Assembly: GCF_036669915.1 (NCBI RefSeq)
Contig: NC_089316.1
Location: 25,144,493 to 25,208,492, forward strand
DNA from: Pocillopora verrucosa
Taxonomy: Eukaryota > Cnidaria > Anthozoa > Scleractinia > Pocilloporidae
DNA: 64,000 nucleotides
Reading direction: 5' to 3'
Positions 50,278 to 61,430 of this stretch are shown piece after piece (within the stretch, counting starts at the first letter, position 1; each line of letters opens with the position of its first letter). The position numbers were made by a program, and so were the translations under genes. Below the pieces are notes generated by a model. It was not told where the DNA came from. It searched no databases and saw only the letters and a list, made by a program, of their open reading frames with translations.

Positions 50278-52845
50278 TGAAGGTAAACTGCTTCTCGATT
50301 TGGAAGTTGAACAAGGTTTTGAATGTCTAATTACTAAGCCAACAAGAATAGAAAAGCGTGGAATAATTATAACAGAGAGTTTAATAGATGTTTTGCTCAC
50401 TAATAGACCGGATAGCTTCCAGCTATCTGGTAATTACCATCCTTGAATTTTTGCAGAAAATAAATCACAACAAACTAAAGGTCATCACATTTAGGAGCTA
50501 TAAGAACTTTGACCCTGAACATTATAAACAGCTTTTGTCCTCTGCCCCATGGCACGTTGGACAATTGTTTGATGACGTCGACGATCAAGTGTACGTGTGG
50601 AATGCACTTATGAACAATATACTGGACGAAGTGGCACCTGTGAAAAAATGCGTGTGCGTGATAAAGATGTGCCCTACATGACGTCTCATTGGAAAAGTGC
50701 GATTAGAACTAAACGCAAAGCAAATGACAAGTACTTGAAAGACAAAACGCCAGAAAATTGGGAATTACGACGTAAAGCCAGAAACGAGGCCACTAAACAA
50801 AGAAGAATCGCCATCAAACAGTACTGGTATAATAAGTCAAACGATTTGAAAATCAATCCCAAGGCGTTCCTCAAAACTTTCAAGCCATTTTTGGGCTCTA
50901 AGAGCTGTACTGAAAGAAACGACATCCACTTAAAAATAAACGGCAGTATGATAACGAATCAACAACAAGTGGCTGAGGAATTGGTTGAGCATTTTGCTAC
51001 CTTGGCGGATGGCATTGGCGGTACAGCGATCGAAAGAAAGTCAATAGAGGACTTTAGAGACCATCCTTGTGTTCAGAGGATACAACATAAAAATAGGAAT
51101 TCCACTCAGACCATCGAAATCGAATTGGTTACACAGGGACAAGTCCTTGCTGTTCTCGATTCGCTGAACATAAACAAAGCCACCGGCACTGATGGAATTC
51201 CTTCAAAGGCTTTAAAAACAGGTGCTAATGAATTATCCGCTCCACTAACCACCTTGTTCAATTCTTGTATTAACAAGAATGCATGGCCTAGTGAATGGAA
51301 GTATGGGCATTGGGCCCCAGTATACAAAAAGGATGACAGGAATGCAAAGGAAAACTACCGGCCCATAACTCTCTTACCATGTATGAGTAAAGTTCTTGAG
51401 AAGTTGGTTGGAGCGCAGATCAACTCTGGCTTTGGTAATCGTATTTACCAACACTCATCCGCTTATCGCAAAGCTCACAGCTGCGAAACAACATTTATCA
51501 ATTTAGTAGAAGATTGGAGACTGGCGAGGGATCGAAAACAGGTTGTGAGCATACTTTCAACTGACATGTCAAAGGCATTTGACTCGTTACACCCACCACT
51601 ACTTCTGAACAAGCTTGAAGCGTACGGTTTTCAGGAAAGCGCTATTCAACTTTTAAACAGCTATTTAAATGAACGGAAATATCAAGTAAAGATCGGCCGT
51701 CATGTTAGTTCGAGCCGATTCGTGAGTCGTGGCTGTCCTCAGGGTTCCGCGCTTGGCCCGTTGTTGTGGAATGTTTTCCAGAATGACCTATCCTACTGCC
51801 TAACAGCGAACTTGTCTATGTATGCCGACGACCATCAAATTTACCACGCAGGAGCAGACCAGGCAGCTGTGACTTCCCAGTTAAAGGATAGTGCCAACTT
51901 AGCAACAACGTGGTACGATTCTAACTTATTGGCGGGAAACCTCAAAAAGTACCAAGTTTTGAACTTGGGCTTCACTCAAAATGACAGCAATATTTGCGTG
52001 AATGATGTTGTGATTGAAACTAAAGATAATATCATACTTCTAGGAGTAGTGTTAGATTCTAAGCTAAATTTCTCTGAGCATGTAATCTCTATTTGTAAAA
52101 AAGCCAGCCAGAGAATTGGTGTTCTAATGACACTACGTAATTTAATTCCTATGAAATCTATGTTAATATTATTCAAAAGCGCGATATTACCATTCCTCAC
52201 GTACTGTCACCTAGTGTGGCATTTTTGTAAAGCGAGTGACAATCGAAAGCTTGAAAGACTACAAGAAAGAGGACTTAGAGCGGTTTTCAAGGATAATAAT
52301 TCTAGTTATGAACAACTATTAGAGAAGGCAGATCTGCCAACACTACTAAATAGTCGCTTACAGGATCTGTGCATCCTTATGTATAAAGTAAAGCATAAAC
52401 TGTGCCCTGCATATATAAGTAACATCTTTAAAGAACCAAATAGTAATTACAATCTGCGGCAAGCAGATTTCTCTATACCTAGGTATGAGACAGTCACCTA
52501 TGGCAAGCACTCTATTAGATATTTAGGGCCTAGGCTATGGACAAAACTACCCAAGAGTATCAGGGACGTCACAACCCTAACGTCGTTTAAAAGCAAGATA
52601 CGCCAACTCAATATAAGTGAACTTTTAGATGATGGCTGCGCAGGCTGTAGCCTTTGTTCATTTTGACTTCTGTGTATTTTTACTATAAATCTCTTAATGA
52701 GTTAACTATAGATATTTTACCTACTACTGTATATAGTTTTTTTTTAGTTTGTATATTCTCCCCTAATTGGTGTCCCCAAATTAGTAAGGGATTTGTTCCC
52801 TGGCTAGACGGTTTTTGACACTTTAATAAAGTTTCTATTCTACTC
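50278..52845 (+). mobile_element. CR1/L2-like LINE, 5' truncated
   Basis: Inserted inside a minisatellite unit: the unit breaks off at ATACAAAC near 50277 and resumes with TAGATAAACAG near 52846. The first 370 bp encode broken pieces of the endonuclease C-terminus (DLEVEQGFECLITKPTRIEK). The 3' end is AATAAAGTTTCTATTCTAC without a poly-A tail, as in CR1/L2 elements. Confidence 0.85.
50597..52666 (+). CDS. Reverse transcriptase of the CR1/L2-like LINE
   Basis: Open frame of 689 codons. RT motifs in order: the fingers region NYRPITLLPCMSKVLEKLV, then DMSKAFDSLHPPLLLNKL, GCPQGSALGPLLWNVFQND, the catalytic MYADDHQIYH, and the thumb-like IILLGVVLDSKLNFSEH. The C-terminus (NLRQADFSIPRYETVTYG, then LWTKLPKSIRD) is typical of non-LTR elements. 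The true start lies upstream: the preceding frame (FDPEHYKQLLSSAPWHVGQL) joins through a one-base loss in an A run near 50645. The product would copy LINE RNA at a nicked target, but without the endonuclease this copy is not autonomous. Confidence 0.88.
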   Translation: MECTYEQYTGRSGTCEKMRVRDKDVPYMTSHWKSAIRTKRKANDKYLKDKTPENWELRRKARNEATKQRRIAIKQYWYNKSNDLKINPKAFLKTFKPFLGSKSCTERNDIHLKINGSMITNQQQVAEELVEHFATLADGIGGTAIERKSIEDFRDHPCVQRIQHKNRNSTQTIEIELVTQGQVLAVLDSLNINKATGTDGIPSKALKTGANELSAPLTTLFNSCINKNAWPSEWKYGHWAPVYKKDDRNAKENYRPITLLPCMSKVLEKLVGAQINSGFGNRIYQHSSAYRKAHSCETTFINLVEDWRLARDRKQVVSILSTDMSKAFDSLHPPLLLNKLEAYGFQESAIQLLNSYLNERKYQVKIGRHVSSSRFVSRGCPQGSALGPLLWNVFQNDLSYCLTANLSMYADDHQIYHAGADQAAVTSQLKDSANLATTWYDSNLLAGNLKKYQVLNLGFTQNDSNICVNDVVIETKDNIILLGVVLDSKLNFSEHVISICKKASQRIGVLMTLRNLIPMKSMLILFKSAILPFLTYCHLVWHFCKASDNRKLERLQERGLRAVFKDNNSSYEQLLEKADLPTLLNSRLQDLCILMYKVKHKLCPAYISNIFKEPNSNYNLRQADFSIPRYETVTYGKHSIRYLGPRLWTKLPKSIRDVTTLTSFKSKIRQLNISELLDDGCAGCSLCSF

Positions 52846-52920
52846 TAGATAAACAGAATGTAAGGTGAGATAAACATTGGAACTGCTGCTACACCATCAT
52901 CTACCTGTAAGTCCTTTAGC
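52846..52920 (-). repeat. Minisatellite unit resumed after the LINE, with a 9-nt exon remnant
   Basis: The phrase GTAAGGTGAGATAAACATTG and the following CATCATCTACCTGT match 49960-50000. On the minus strand the exon between CTAAAG and the GTAGATG donor is shortened from 54 to 9 nt. Confidence 0.55.
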
Positions 52921-54150
52921 GAAAACATAATGATTTGAACTGTTGTGGTTACGTGTTGTGAAGCCCTCAATTAACTTTCTATGCCCCCACAGCCTTGTAA
53001 AACTTATTTGAAACCCAGAATCTTATAGAAAACAATCGATCAAACAGCTTACCGTAGTATTATGGGTTGGATGAGCTGTAAGGAGTGTTGCTCCAGTTGC
53101 TTATGAAAAAGTCAAGGGGATAAAAAGTTGCAAATCAAAATTGTATCATAGGAAAGGACTAGCGGAAGGTGATACTTGTACTTTTATTAGGAATTTTTAA
53201 TAGGGCTTGACCTCTTCTACTCAATTGCAAATTACATTGTTTTGTTGTAGAATTTTGAGCAGCTTATAGAAACTGGGCGAAAGCAAAACTCAGCGCCTTC
53301 CATAAGGTAGGTTGCAGTATTCCTGACTTCTTTTGACTGATAAGGTGTTGCAAAAACCAGGCACATACTGGCATCGCTAAACAATTACTCAGCTTAAAAT
53401 AAGGCAAGTGATTACATTGAGTCACGCTTCTCGATAAATCACGACTTTCTGTTTCCTAAAAATTACTCACTTGAGTTGATCAATCTGATGTGAAACACAA
53501 ATGTTCTGCAGGATACTACACTAAATGCAATATTACTGGTCCCAGCAACTGGATTTGCAGAAACATATTGAAACTTTGCCAGACAGAGTTGAAGTGGTGG
53601 CTCATTTTCACCAATAAAGGAGTAAAGTTGTTTACACCACTTGGAGCAGGAACCTCTGGGAGCACCAAACACAAATGGATTACATTTTATCTCGCGCCAT
53701 CCGCTCTGAAGAAGATTTCTGCAGCTCGAATTCGAATGTTCACATTCACTTTGCTTCAAGAACGTGGCATTTACACAATTATTATCCGCAATAGAATTGA
53801 AACGGCGGCAAAATAATTATAAAGTACAACTTGACTCTCAAAGAAATTGTGTGTTGCGGTTAAACTGACGCCGTGCAGTTTTAGCTACGCATGCATCGTT
53901 CGATCTGAATCAGGAGAAATCAATGAAGCAGCATTTCCTCTTGAATTGACTGAAAAGGCTGGCCACAATCTGTCTGATACAGCGACTGAATTCACTTAGC
54001 TTATTGATATTCTAACTTTACTTAAGCTAGCGCGCAGTGTCATAAGCACTTACTTTGTTCAGCTATTCCCCAGCAGCCTTGAACAACTTCGGGATAAAAA
54101 AGGAAAAAATGAGATTCACCTCAAAAGAAAAAAAATTATAACCATAATGA

Positions 54151-54222
54151 TACTACTACTACTTCTACTACTACTACTGCTACAATAACTACTACTACTA
54201 CTACAATAACTACTACTACTAA
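54151..54222 (+). repeat. (CTA)n microsatellite
   Basis: Imperfect run of CTA triplets interrupted by CAATAA, directly before the Penelope-like fragment. It may be the insertion target. Confidence 0.85.
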
Positions 54223-54224
54223 TA

Positions 54225-54283
54225 GCTGCGTCTTTTCAAGCTTGTAAAAGATTTGAACTTTTACAAGCTTGACAAGACGCAGC
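54225..54283. repeat. 26-bp inverted repeat at the start of the Penelope-like fragment
   Basis: Arms 54225-54250 and 54258-54283 are complementary with one mismatch around the loop ATTTGAA. The right arm is coding (FYKLDKTQHD), so the left arm is an inverted copy of the element's own start, a foldback typical of Penelope-like insertions. Confidence 0.8.
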
Positions 54284-55260
54284 ACGACAAACTCCTAAGG
54301 GACAGCATCACAACCACCTACAAGAAAGCTAGCACTGACACCGCCAACATCATTGACTCACAAGCAAAATCTATCACCCAAGAGGCCACTTTGACAACCG
54401 TACAGAACAAATCGCAAAACAACAACCTTTTACTAACCTAAAAGACCATAGAGACAACTTCGCCAATCACCCTACATGCCGCCTCATAAATCCCGCAAAA
54501 ACTGAACTCGGAAAAGTCAGTAAACAAATTCTCGACAATATCAACTCGAAAGTCAGAGAAATGACAAAGCTCAATCAGTGGAAAAACACATCAGATGTAA
54601 TTAATTGGTTCACCAACATACCCGACATGCAAAAGCATTCGTTCGCCTCGTTCGACATCGACAGTTTTGACTCATCCATCACAGAGTCTCTTCTATCTAA
54701 AGCAATTTCATTTGCCAAGAATTATACCACAATCAGTGACAAAGACATCGACATAATTATGCACCGCCGGAAATCACTTTTATTTGACAACGAGACCGCC
54801 TGGACTGAGAAAAACCACAACAGTATGTTCGACGTAAGCTTATCGGACTTTTCCTCCTTAACAACCTCAGCGAGAAATACGGCAAAAACAACGTAGAACT
54901 CTATAGAGACCACGGGCTGGTACTTCTAAGAAACCTAAGCGGACCACAATCAGAACGGACTAGAAGGACATCACACGAGAATTTAAGAAACAAAGTCTGA
55001 ACATTTCTAGAAGCACAAACCTAAAAATCTGTAACTTCCTCGACGTCACCCTAAACCTCACAGACAGAACCCACTACCCATACAGAAAGCCCAACAACGA
55101 AACTCTCTACATCGACACCGATTCCAACCATCCGCCTACAATAATAAAACACTTACCAGCAGCCATCGGCCGACAAATCTCCGACATTTCCTCAAGCAAA
55201 GAACTCTTTAACGAAGCCAAACCACACAGAAACAGTAAATATTGTACTAATGCAGCGGTG
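54251..55260 (+). pseudogene. Penelope-like retroelement RT fragment, degenerate
   Basis: Patches in changing frames: NFYKLDKTQHDKLLRDSITT, then CRLINPAKTELGKVSKQIL, then LNQWKNTSDVINWFTNIPDM and SFASFDIDSFDSS (the first catalytic Asp region), then GLFLLNNLSEKYGKNNVEL joined to YRDHGLVLLRNLSG, then CNFLDVTLNL and YRKPNNETLYIDTDSNHP. The FLDV and YRKP..SNHP pair is typical of Penelope-like RTs. The catalytic YRDD appears as YRDH, and a deletion joins the frames before GLFLLNN. The GIY-YIG endonuclease is missing. Not functional. Lies in the first intron of gene D, opposite strand. Confidence 0.7.
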
Positions 55261-56867
55261 GAATATATTTTCCATTGCAATTTTTTAAATTTTGATATTT
55301 GTTGAAGTGTCGGAACGTTTATGGTTCAGCTTTTGAGCTTTGTAGTGAATGTTAAAAAAACGATCACCTCTTCTTAAGAATTCACTTTTGAGCATACATC
55401 ATAGAATTACAATTCCTAAATTTCATCTTTTTTTTTTTAAACTAATTTCTTTCAAATAATATATATTTTTTTAATGTGCCAAATAGCTGATGCGCTGATA
55501 TTATAGTTTCTGCGAATTACAGTTATAAATTTGCATTTGAAATGCTCGCCATATTTAAATCGCAAGTTAAATTACAATTGTAGTTTCTCGCTATTATAAT
55601 ATCTTTCGCCTGTTCTTTTTTTATTTATTTTATTTTATTTATCTATTTACTTTTTTTACCTCGATTTTCTTACCAGGCGCAAGTCGTACATTTACTCTAA
55701 ACATCTGGTTGGTGCAGTTCAAGGAGCTGTCTTACATTGTATTAGCATTCTAAAAATAAAGGGAATGAAACTTAGATCGGCTGCCTCTGAAATTTTCATC
55801 GAGTAATTTTCAATTTTCCTCTAATACATGTAATTCCGTGTTTCAAAGCGATTTCCTGGCCTCAAGAACTTCATTATCAGAAGACAAGATTATATGCTGT
55901 CAAGAAATGAATTTAATTGGTGATCGACTCGATCTGGAATCGAGGGTAAATAATTCTTCTCAAATAAAATCTTTGTTTCTAAAGTGACAATTTTTTAGCT
56001 TTTACTAAAAACCCGCGCAGTGCCCGCGACGGATTTATTTCACATTGCTAATTGAGTGATGTAAATTATTATTGAAACTGTAGGGACCAGGCTTCGGTGT
56101 ATTACTGAGCACAGATCATTTGGACCCGTGTGTTTACCAGCCAATGCTCTCAAAACAGCCCTTGTTGGCATGCACCAAGTGAGAAATGAGAGACTTGAAG
56201 ATTATCCGTCAAATGAGTGAGCAACGACAGAATAAAAATCAAAACTCAAAGTCAACTAAGGGTCAACTTCACAGTAGTAAATAGACCTGTATAGTTTGTA
56301 TGCTTTGTTTTTCTAATGGAGGTCACTAGACCAAGGAAATTCACTCTTTTACTTTTGTAAATTATGAGAAAATATGGAAGTGAACCAGGCAAAATTGAAA
56401 GTAAGAGCACTTAAAAGAATTACCACACAATCTACTTTGGGAAAATAAATATAAGAGGTCTACCTTCCCAAGTTTGTTTCATATATATAAACAAAGCCTC
56501 ATGTTACATGAAGAGCGTTAGGAAGTCTCCCGTTGTCGAACAATGTTAGCTTATGATATCGATCTTCATCTCAGTGCCTGGCGAAGTAGAATTTGTTTGT
56601 TTTAACTGCATTTCTCTGGGTTCCGTTCCGAATTGAACAAAACGACAATTATTTTCGAATTCCTGTCGAAAAGTTCTTTCAACAGAAATAAAATTTTCTA
56701 GACCATATTTTCCCTTTAAAGAGCTCTTAAGAGAGCCCTAAAGAGCTCCGTCGAAAAACAAAAAGCGAAATTGAAAGTACCACATGCAACCAAAAGTCTC
56801 CTTAACACATCGAGTTTTTTAAAAGTTTACATATTTAAAGGTCACCATACTACATTTTAATACTCAC
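55261..56867 (-). other. Intron 1 of gene D, inverted copy of gene B intron 1
   Basis: From about 55850 the minus strand matches B at 14929-16480: the region around CGCGGGCACTGCGC, a block matching the tail of B exon 1's intron, and a GAGCTCTTTAAAGG-like block. It lacks the (GT)n tract of B. From 55261 to 55850 nothing is recognised. Confidence 0.6.
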
Positions 56868-58133
56868 CAACCACTAGTGCAAGAAAAACCATTCTCCAGA
56901 CCAATTTAGCTAGAGTTTTCTTTCGAACTTTTAGATATGAATTCGGCATTTTTAAGATCACCGTCTCGTGAAATAAATCAATTGACCAGCTGGGTCCTTA
57001 TTTTCTTTATAAATTCAGGCAATATTAATACTAAGACATGACTAGAATTATATCTAAGATACGAAGTGTCACGGAAATCACTAGGAAGTGGCAGGTCGCT
57101 GTGAATTAAAAACTTCTCAAAGCGGACGTTTTTTAAATTTTTTTCTTTATTTTTATTTTTTTTATTATTGTGTTCGTTATAGAGGAACCGAAATTTTCCT
57201 CACCCTAATTACTTTTTTCCACTTTACTTCCCCCTAACACCAACAAAATAGTTTTCAAACTTGCTTTGAAATAGCGGATGACAAGACAATGAATCGCAGT
57301 ACTGCTTTTTCGCGGTATTTTTTTAAATTCTAATTCACCCATACGTTGGCACAGGACGAAATTGCAAGAATCCGTAAACGGAAACGTGGCAGAAACATGT
57401 TAAACCGTTCCGGAAACACGACGGATAACCTGTGTTTCCGTTACCGGTTTCGTGACGTTTTCTCGCGTTTCCGTTGCTGCGTATACAACGGAACCGGACC
57501 ACTTTTTGTGCATGTTTCCGTCAAGTTTCAGCTAGAGGAAACAAATGTTTCCGCAATCGTAATTTCGGGTTTACATTTGCGGAAACACAAGAAAACGTTG
57601 CGGAAACATGTCTTTTCCATGTTTCCGTTGACGTATTCCGGGCTACTGAATGGGTGATGAACCTGCGGAAACACAAGAAACCGTTCCGGAAACTGAGGTC
57701 TGTTTCATGTTTCCGCTACAGCTTACGTCTCGGAAACGTGTTAATTCAAATTTATCTTACCCTTGCGGAAACTTTCTAGCTTTGGTAAACCTTTTTTTCC
57801 CTCTTTCTTTCCGAAACGCACCTTTATAATGTTCATGGTAGTTGGAAAGTCTTATTAATTAATTTACAGAACACCTCTTATGGCGTTTTCCCCTTCAGTC
57901 AAAGAAATACTACAGCTATATTTTGCCAAAGCGTCATTTATTTTTCTTCCATAAGATAAGGTTGTAGTTAAATAGAGCTTCAATTCATCACAGAGCCTAC
58001 TATTCGTAAAATACTTGTAGTATATACATCTACTTTGGTCTCTATGTCAGACTGGGAAAGAAAACTTTTCACCATTTAACAAATCGCATTCCAAATTACT
58101 TTTGAACAAATGTTACAATGGCTGTTCTGAGCA

Positions 58134-58577
58134 CTATAAATGAAAACAGGCATAAAGTTTGCCAAGAACAATGAACGTCTTTATAGTGTTTTCTAAAATA
58201 ATGTCTATTCTTAGGAACCTCTCAGTCCAATTATTCGGTACGAATTGCCCAACGAGGGCCATTGGTGGGCAAGGCCGTACAGATGGCTCTTCGGTTCTGG
58301 TCAAACGTGCACTTGCACGACGCTGCTTTTCGCTAAGTCCTTCCAAATAGGCTTCGTCCAGTTTTGCTTTCAAATTCTTCAGTTCGCTTTTCTCCCACAC
58401 CAGTTTACGTACTTTCCTTGGTTTCGGACCCCTAGATGAAGCAGGATCATCGTTGTCGCTTTCTTCCGATGACATGAAGTCGATGGCATTTGGCGAACAG
58501 AAAATTTCTCTTGCCTTTTCTTTGTCGTTGTCCGACAAGATAGCCTTCTCTAAGCTTGAAAGGCGTCTTGATAGTTT
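58134..58577 (-). pseudogene. Last exon of the transposon accessory gene, second copy
   Basis: Same as 38337-38684 except for a few substitutions and one missing G near 58265, which replaces the ending PTNGPRWAIRTE by a longer C-terminus (..NWTERFLRIDIILENTIK..). The preceding exons are deleted, so it cannot make the full protein. The longer ending may be the original one. Confidence 0.65.
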
Positions 58578-58614
58578 CTAAACGATATAAACAGAGAACA
58601 AAAGTGTCAAAAAA

Positions 58615-58885
58615 TGGATGCATTGACCCTGGCTTGTTGAGGCCAGGAATTGTGCGTTATTACATAGTCCATAGTCTGGAAATTCAAAGAAAGCAATATG
58701 TTCATGTTTTTGCAGTTGTGAACTGGCTGAAACCTTCCGAACAAGACTTTGGCTTTAAGAACCCACTATCAGTTTGGCATGCAAGAGGCTACGAGACTTC
58801 AGGGCCATCTGTATTTCTACCTGTCCAGAGGATTCACTCAAAGTATTGTCAGCTGAAAAACTTTTGTCAGGACAGAAATACTTGA
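58615..58885 (+). pseudogene. C-terminal fragment of Tnp2-type transposase
   Basis: Open to the stop at 58885: YYIVHSLEIQRKQYVHVFAV, then NWLKPSEQDFGFKNPLSVWH and SVFLPVQRIHSKYC. The order HVFAVVNW...FLPVQRI matches the C-terminal region of Tnp2 element proteins as I know them. It supplies the part of the transposase missing at the gap. No start of its own. Confidence 0.6.
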
Positions 58886-60149
58886 TCGTGTCTCCCATCT
58901 CCAAGAGAATTTTGTTGTAACTAACTTACAAACAGGGGGGGGGGCCAGTTTGAAAAGGGATTGATAAGATGTTATTATATGGCCAGACAAAAAGAAGAAT
59001 TTGTTTGTTTACATGTAATGTAAGTGTTTTGTACTAGCTAACATTTTGCTTGTGCATGATGATAAGCTGAACTTAAATTTTTCAAAGTTTGCTAGTCCTC
59101 TGTACTTTTTTCTTGTCAGGCATTTTTGCACTTCCATTTAGTATTTCTCACTCGAAGAAAATGTTGTCAATATTTTTGCTTTTGTTTCCAAGTTTTTTCA
59201 CCACTTAAATGTACCCTTAATTTACACTAAAATGTGGCTTAAATGCCGGTATAGTTTTTGAAAATCTAGACCAAGGTCAATATTGATTTTAGCCGATCAA
59301 ATTCAGGAATAGTTTCCAGTCCTTGTGAGACACGGCCATATAATAAGGTACTTTATATAATTTACCAAATTTATTATATGCTTTTGTTTCTAATACATGC
59401 AGGTGTGTTTAGAGTACATCTAAGCACCTTTGTAAGGTTTAGCTAGGTAACTATGTGTGGCTGTTGTGGTTCAATTTTAACCTTGCTTTAAATTTTATTT
59501 TACTTTGTGTTCAGATATGATAATATCTGTTGATGAGTTTGAAACAAAGGAAAATTTAAACCAGGATAATACCGAACCACAATAATGATGTACTTATGAG
59601 AAACATTACTCTTGAGAGTGATTAATAAATTTTTTCGTGTTCACTTAGTGTCATCTACAAATGAGGGAGATTGGCAGAACTTCAGATTTTTAAATTGACA
59701 GTTATACAAACCAAACTCAGTTGGGAGTTTATAACTTTGAATTATCCAAACCTCCAAAGGCAGTTCAGAGTTGTTAGGTAATTGGTGTTGTGTGACACTG
59801 ATTGAACATTGACAATGTTATAAGGCCTTGTATGGGATTAATTATTAATGTTGTTATCAATTAGTTCCTTTTACTACACTTCGGTTAACAAATAAGGAAA
59901 TGTAGATTTTATTCTTAGCCATTCGCTTTTGCCTTTCTTAGGCTTTTCAGTGGTGTTTTGCTCTTTTGATTCTGTTAGATTTACTGACAATTTCTTTGTT
60001 TTTTTTTTGTATTGTTGGTGACTGGTGGGACTAATAAAAACAATTTACAGGTCTACTACCTGAAATTTAGAAAGTTGTGTACCTGACGTTGTTTTTTTTC
60101 TATCTTAGAAGGCAGGGGGGGGGGGGGTTAAGTAGGCTCATCCTCAACT
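58886..60149. other. 3' part of the deleted transposon copy
   Basis: AT-rich, without recognisable gene. Contains G runs near 58935 and 60113. Probably transposase 3' UTR and element interior. Confidence 0.4.
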
Positions 60150-61430
60150 GGTATAACAACTTTTTGGCTCAATCACACAACTATATGATTTGGCCACAGT
60201 GGCTCAAATGGCACACCTGTCTTATTTGGCTCATTTAATCCAACCTACTCAAATCACACAACTGATTCATTTGGCCCAACCGGCTAAAATCACACAACTG
60301 TCTAATTTGCCCCTACTTGAAAGTGACACAACTGTGTCATTTGGCGCAACCGGCTCAATTTGTACAACTGTCTCATTTGGCCCAACTGGCTCAAATCAGA
60401 CAACTGTCTCATTTGGCCCAACTTAATCAAATGACACAACTGGCTCAAACACATTTGCCTCATTTGACCTAAAAGGCTACAATCACACCACAGTGTCATT
60501 TGGCTCCAATCACAGAACTGTCTAAGAAATGTCTCATTTTGACCAATCCCCTCCCCTCACATGAATGTCTCATTTGGCTTAACCAGCTCAAATGACACAA
60601 TTGTCTCTTTTGGCCTAACCAGCTCACATCCCAGAAATGTCTCACTTGGCCCAACTGGTTCAAATCACACAACAATCTCATCTGATCCAACCGGCTCAAA
60701 TCACACAACTGTCTCATTTGGACAAACCAGATTAAATGACACAACTGTCTCATTTGGCACAACCGGTTCAACTTGTCTTATTTGGGCCAACCAGATCAAA
60801 TGACACAGCGGTCTCATTTGGCCCAACCGACTTAAATCACACAACTGTGTCATTTGGCCTAACTGGCTCAAATCACACAACTGCCTCGTTTGGCCCAATC
60901 AGATCAAATGACACAACTGTCTCATTTGGCCCAACTGGCTCAAATCCCACAACCGCCTCATCTGACCCAACCGCACAAATCACACAACTGTCTCATATTG
61001 CCCAATCAGATCAAGTGACACAAGTGTCTCATTTGGCCCAACCGGCTCAAATCCACAACCGTCTCATCTGACTCAAATCACACAACTGTCTTGTTTTGCC
61101 CAATCGACTTAAATCACACAACTGTCTCATTTGGCACAACTTGTCGCATTTGAGCCAACCAAATCAAACGACACAACAGTCTCATTTGGCCCAATCGACT
61201 TAAATCCCACAACTGTCTCACCTGACCAACTGGCTCATACACACAACTGTCTCATTTGGCCCATCTCATTTGGCCCAACTGGCTCAAGTCACACAACTGT
61301 CTCATCTGATACAACCGGCTCAAATCACACAACTGTCTCATTTGGACAAACCAGATTAAATGACGCAAACTGTCTCATTTGGCACAACCGGTTCAACTTG
61401 TCTTACTTGGGCCAACCAGATCAAATGACA
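60150..61430 (+). repeat. 36-bp minisatellite, left arm
   Basis: Unit consensus CTCATTTGGCCCAACCGG then CTCAAATCACACAACTGT, 36 bp or 12 codons, so frames stay open and read (TVSFGPTGSNHT)n. Variants alternate (CAAATCACAC versus CAAATGACAC). A larger block with the variant CCGGTTCAACTTGTCTTA recurs at about 60674 and 61296, showing higher-order structure. Confidence 0.9.

Larger units (their letters stand above)
48026..56949 (-). pseudogene. Inverted partial adhesion GPCR copy, gene D
   Basis: Recognised pieces in transcription order: signal-peptide exon 56949-56868 (82 nt as in B, nearly the same peptide), Cys-rich exon ending 53471 (start near 53770), stalk exons 49395-49308, 49220-49130 and 48687-48638, GPS exon 48423-48294 ([15 protein letters not shown]) and TM1 exon 48141-48026. 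Lengths 88, 91 and 50 equal those in A and B and phases agree. I could not find the GAIN exons between the Cys-rich and 88-nt exons, nor TM2-TM7. The Cys-rich module has lost one motif Cys (WCKQLYSF instead of WC-x5-C). A LINE, a Penelope-like remnant and duplicated mini-exons fill the introns. The transposon copy at 57350 sits about 400 bp upstream of the start codon. It is either a truncated gene or one completed beyond the gap. Confidence 0.68.
57350..58885. mobile_element. Internally deleted copy of the Tnp2-type transposon
   Basis: Sequence 57350-58614 is nearly identical to 37454-38716 (left terminus, subterminal repeats, last exon of the accessory gene). At 58615 it jumps to the 3' end of a Tnp2 transposase gene on the plus strand, so everything between is deleted. 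This is the structure of a non-autonomous dSpm-like derivative. If the CCTGTG end at 61644 is its other terminus, the copy spans 57350-61644. Confidence 0.65.

Noticed and set aside
53245..53306. Plus-strand exon-like segment bounded by TTGTAG and GTAGGT
   Set aside because: Isolated, no neighbouring exon in phase on that strand, and no recognised peptide.
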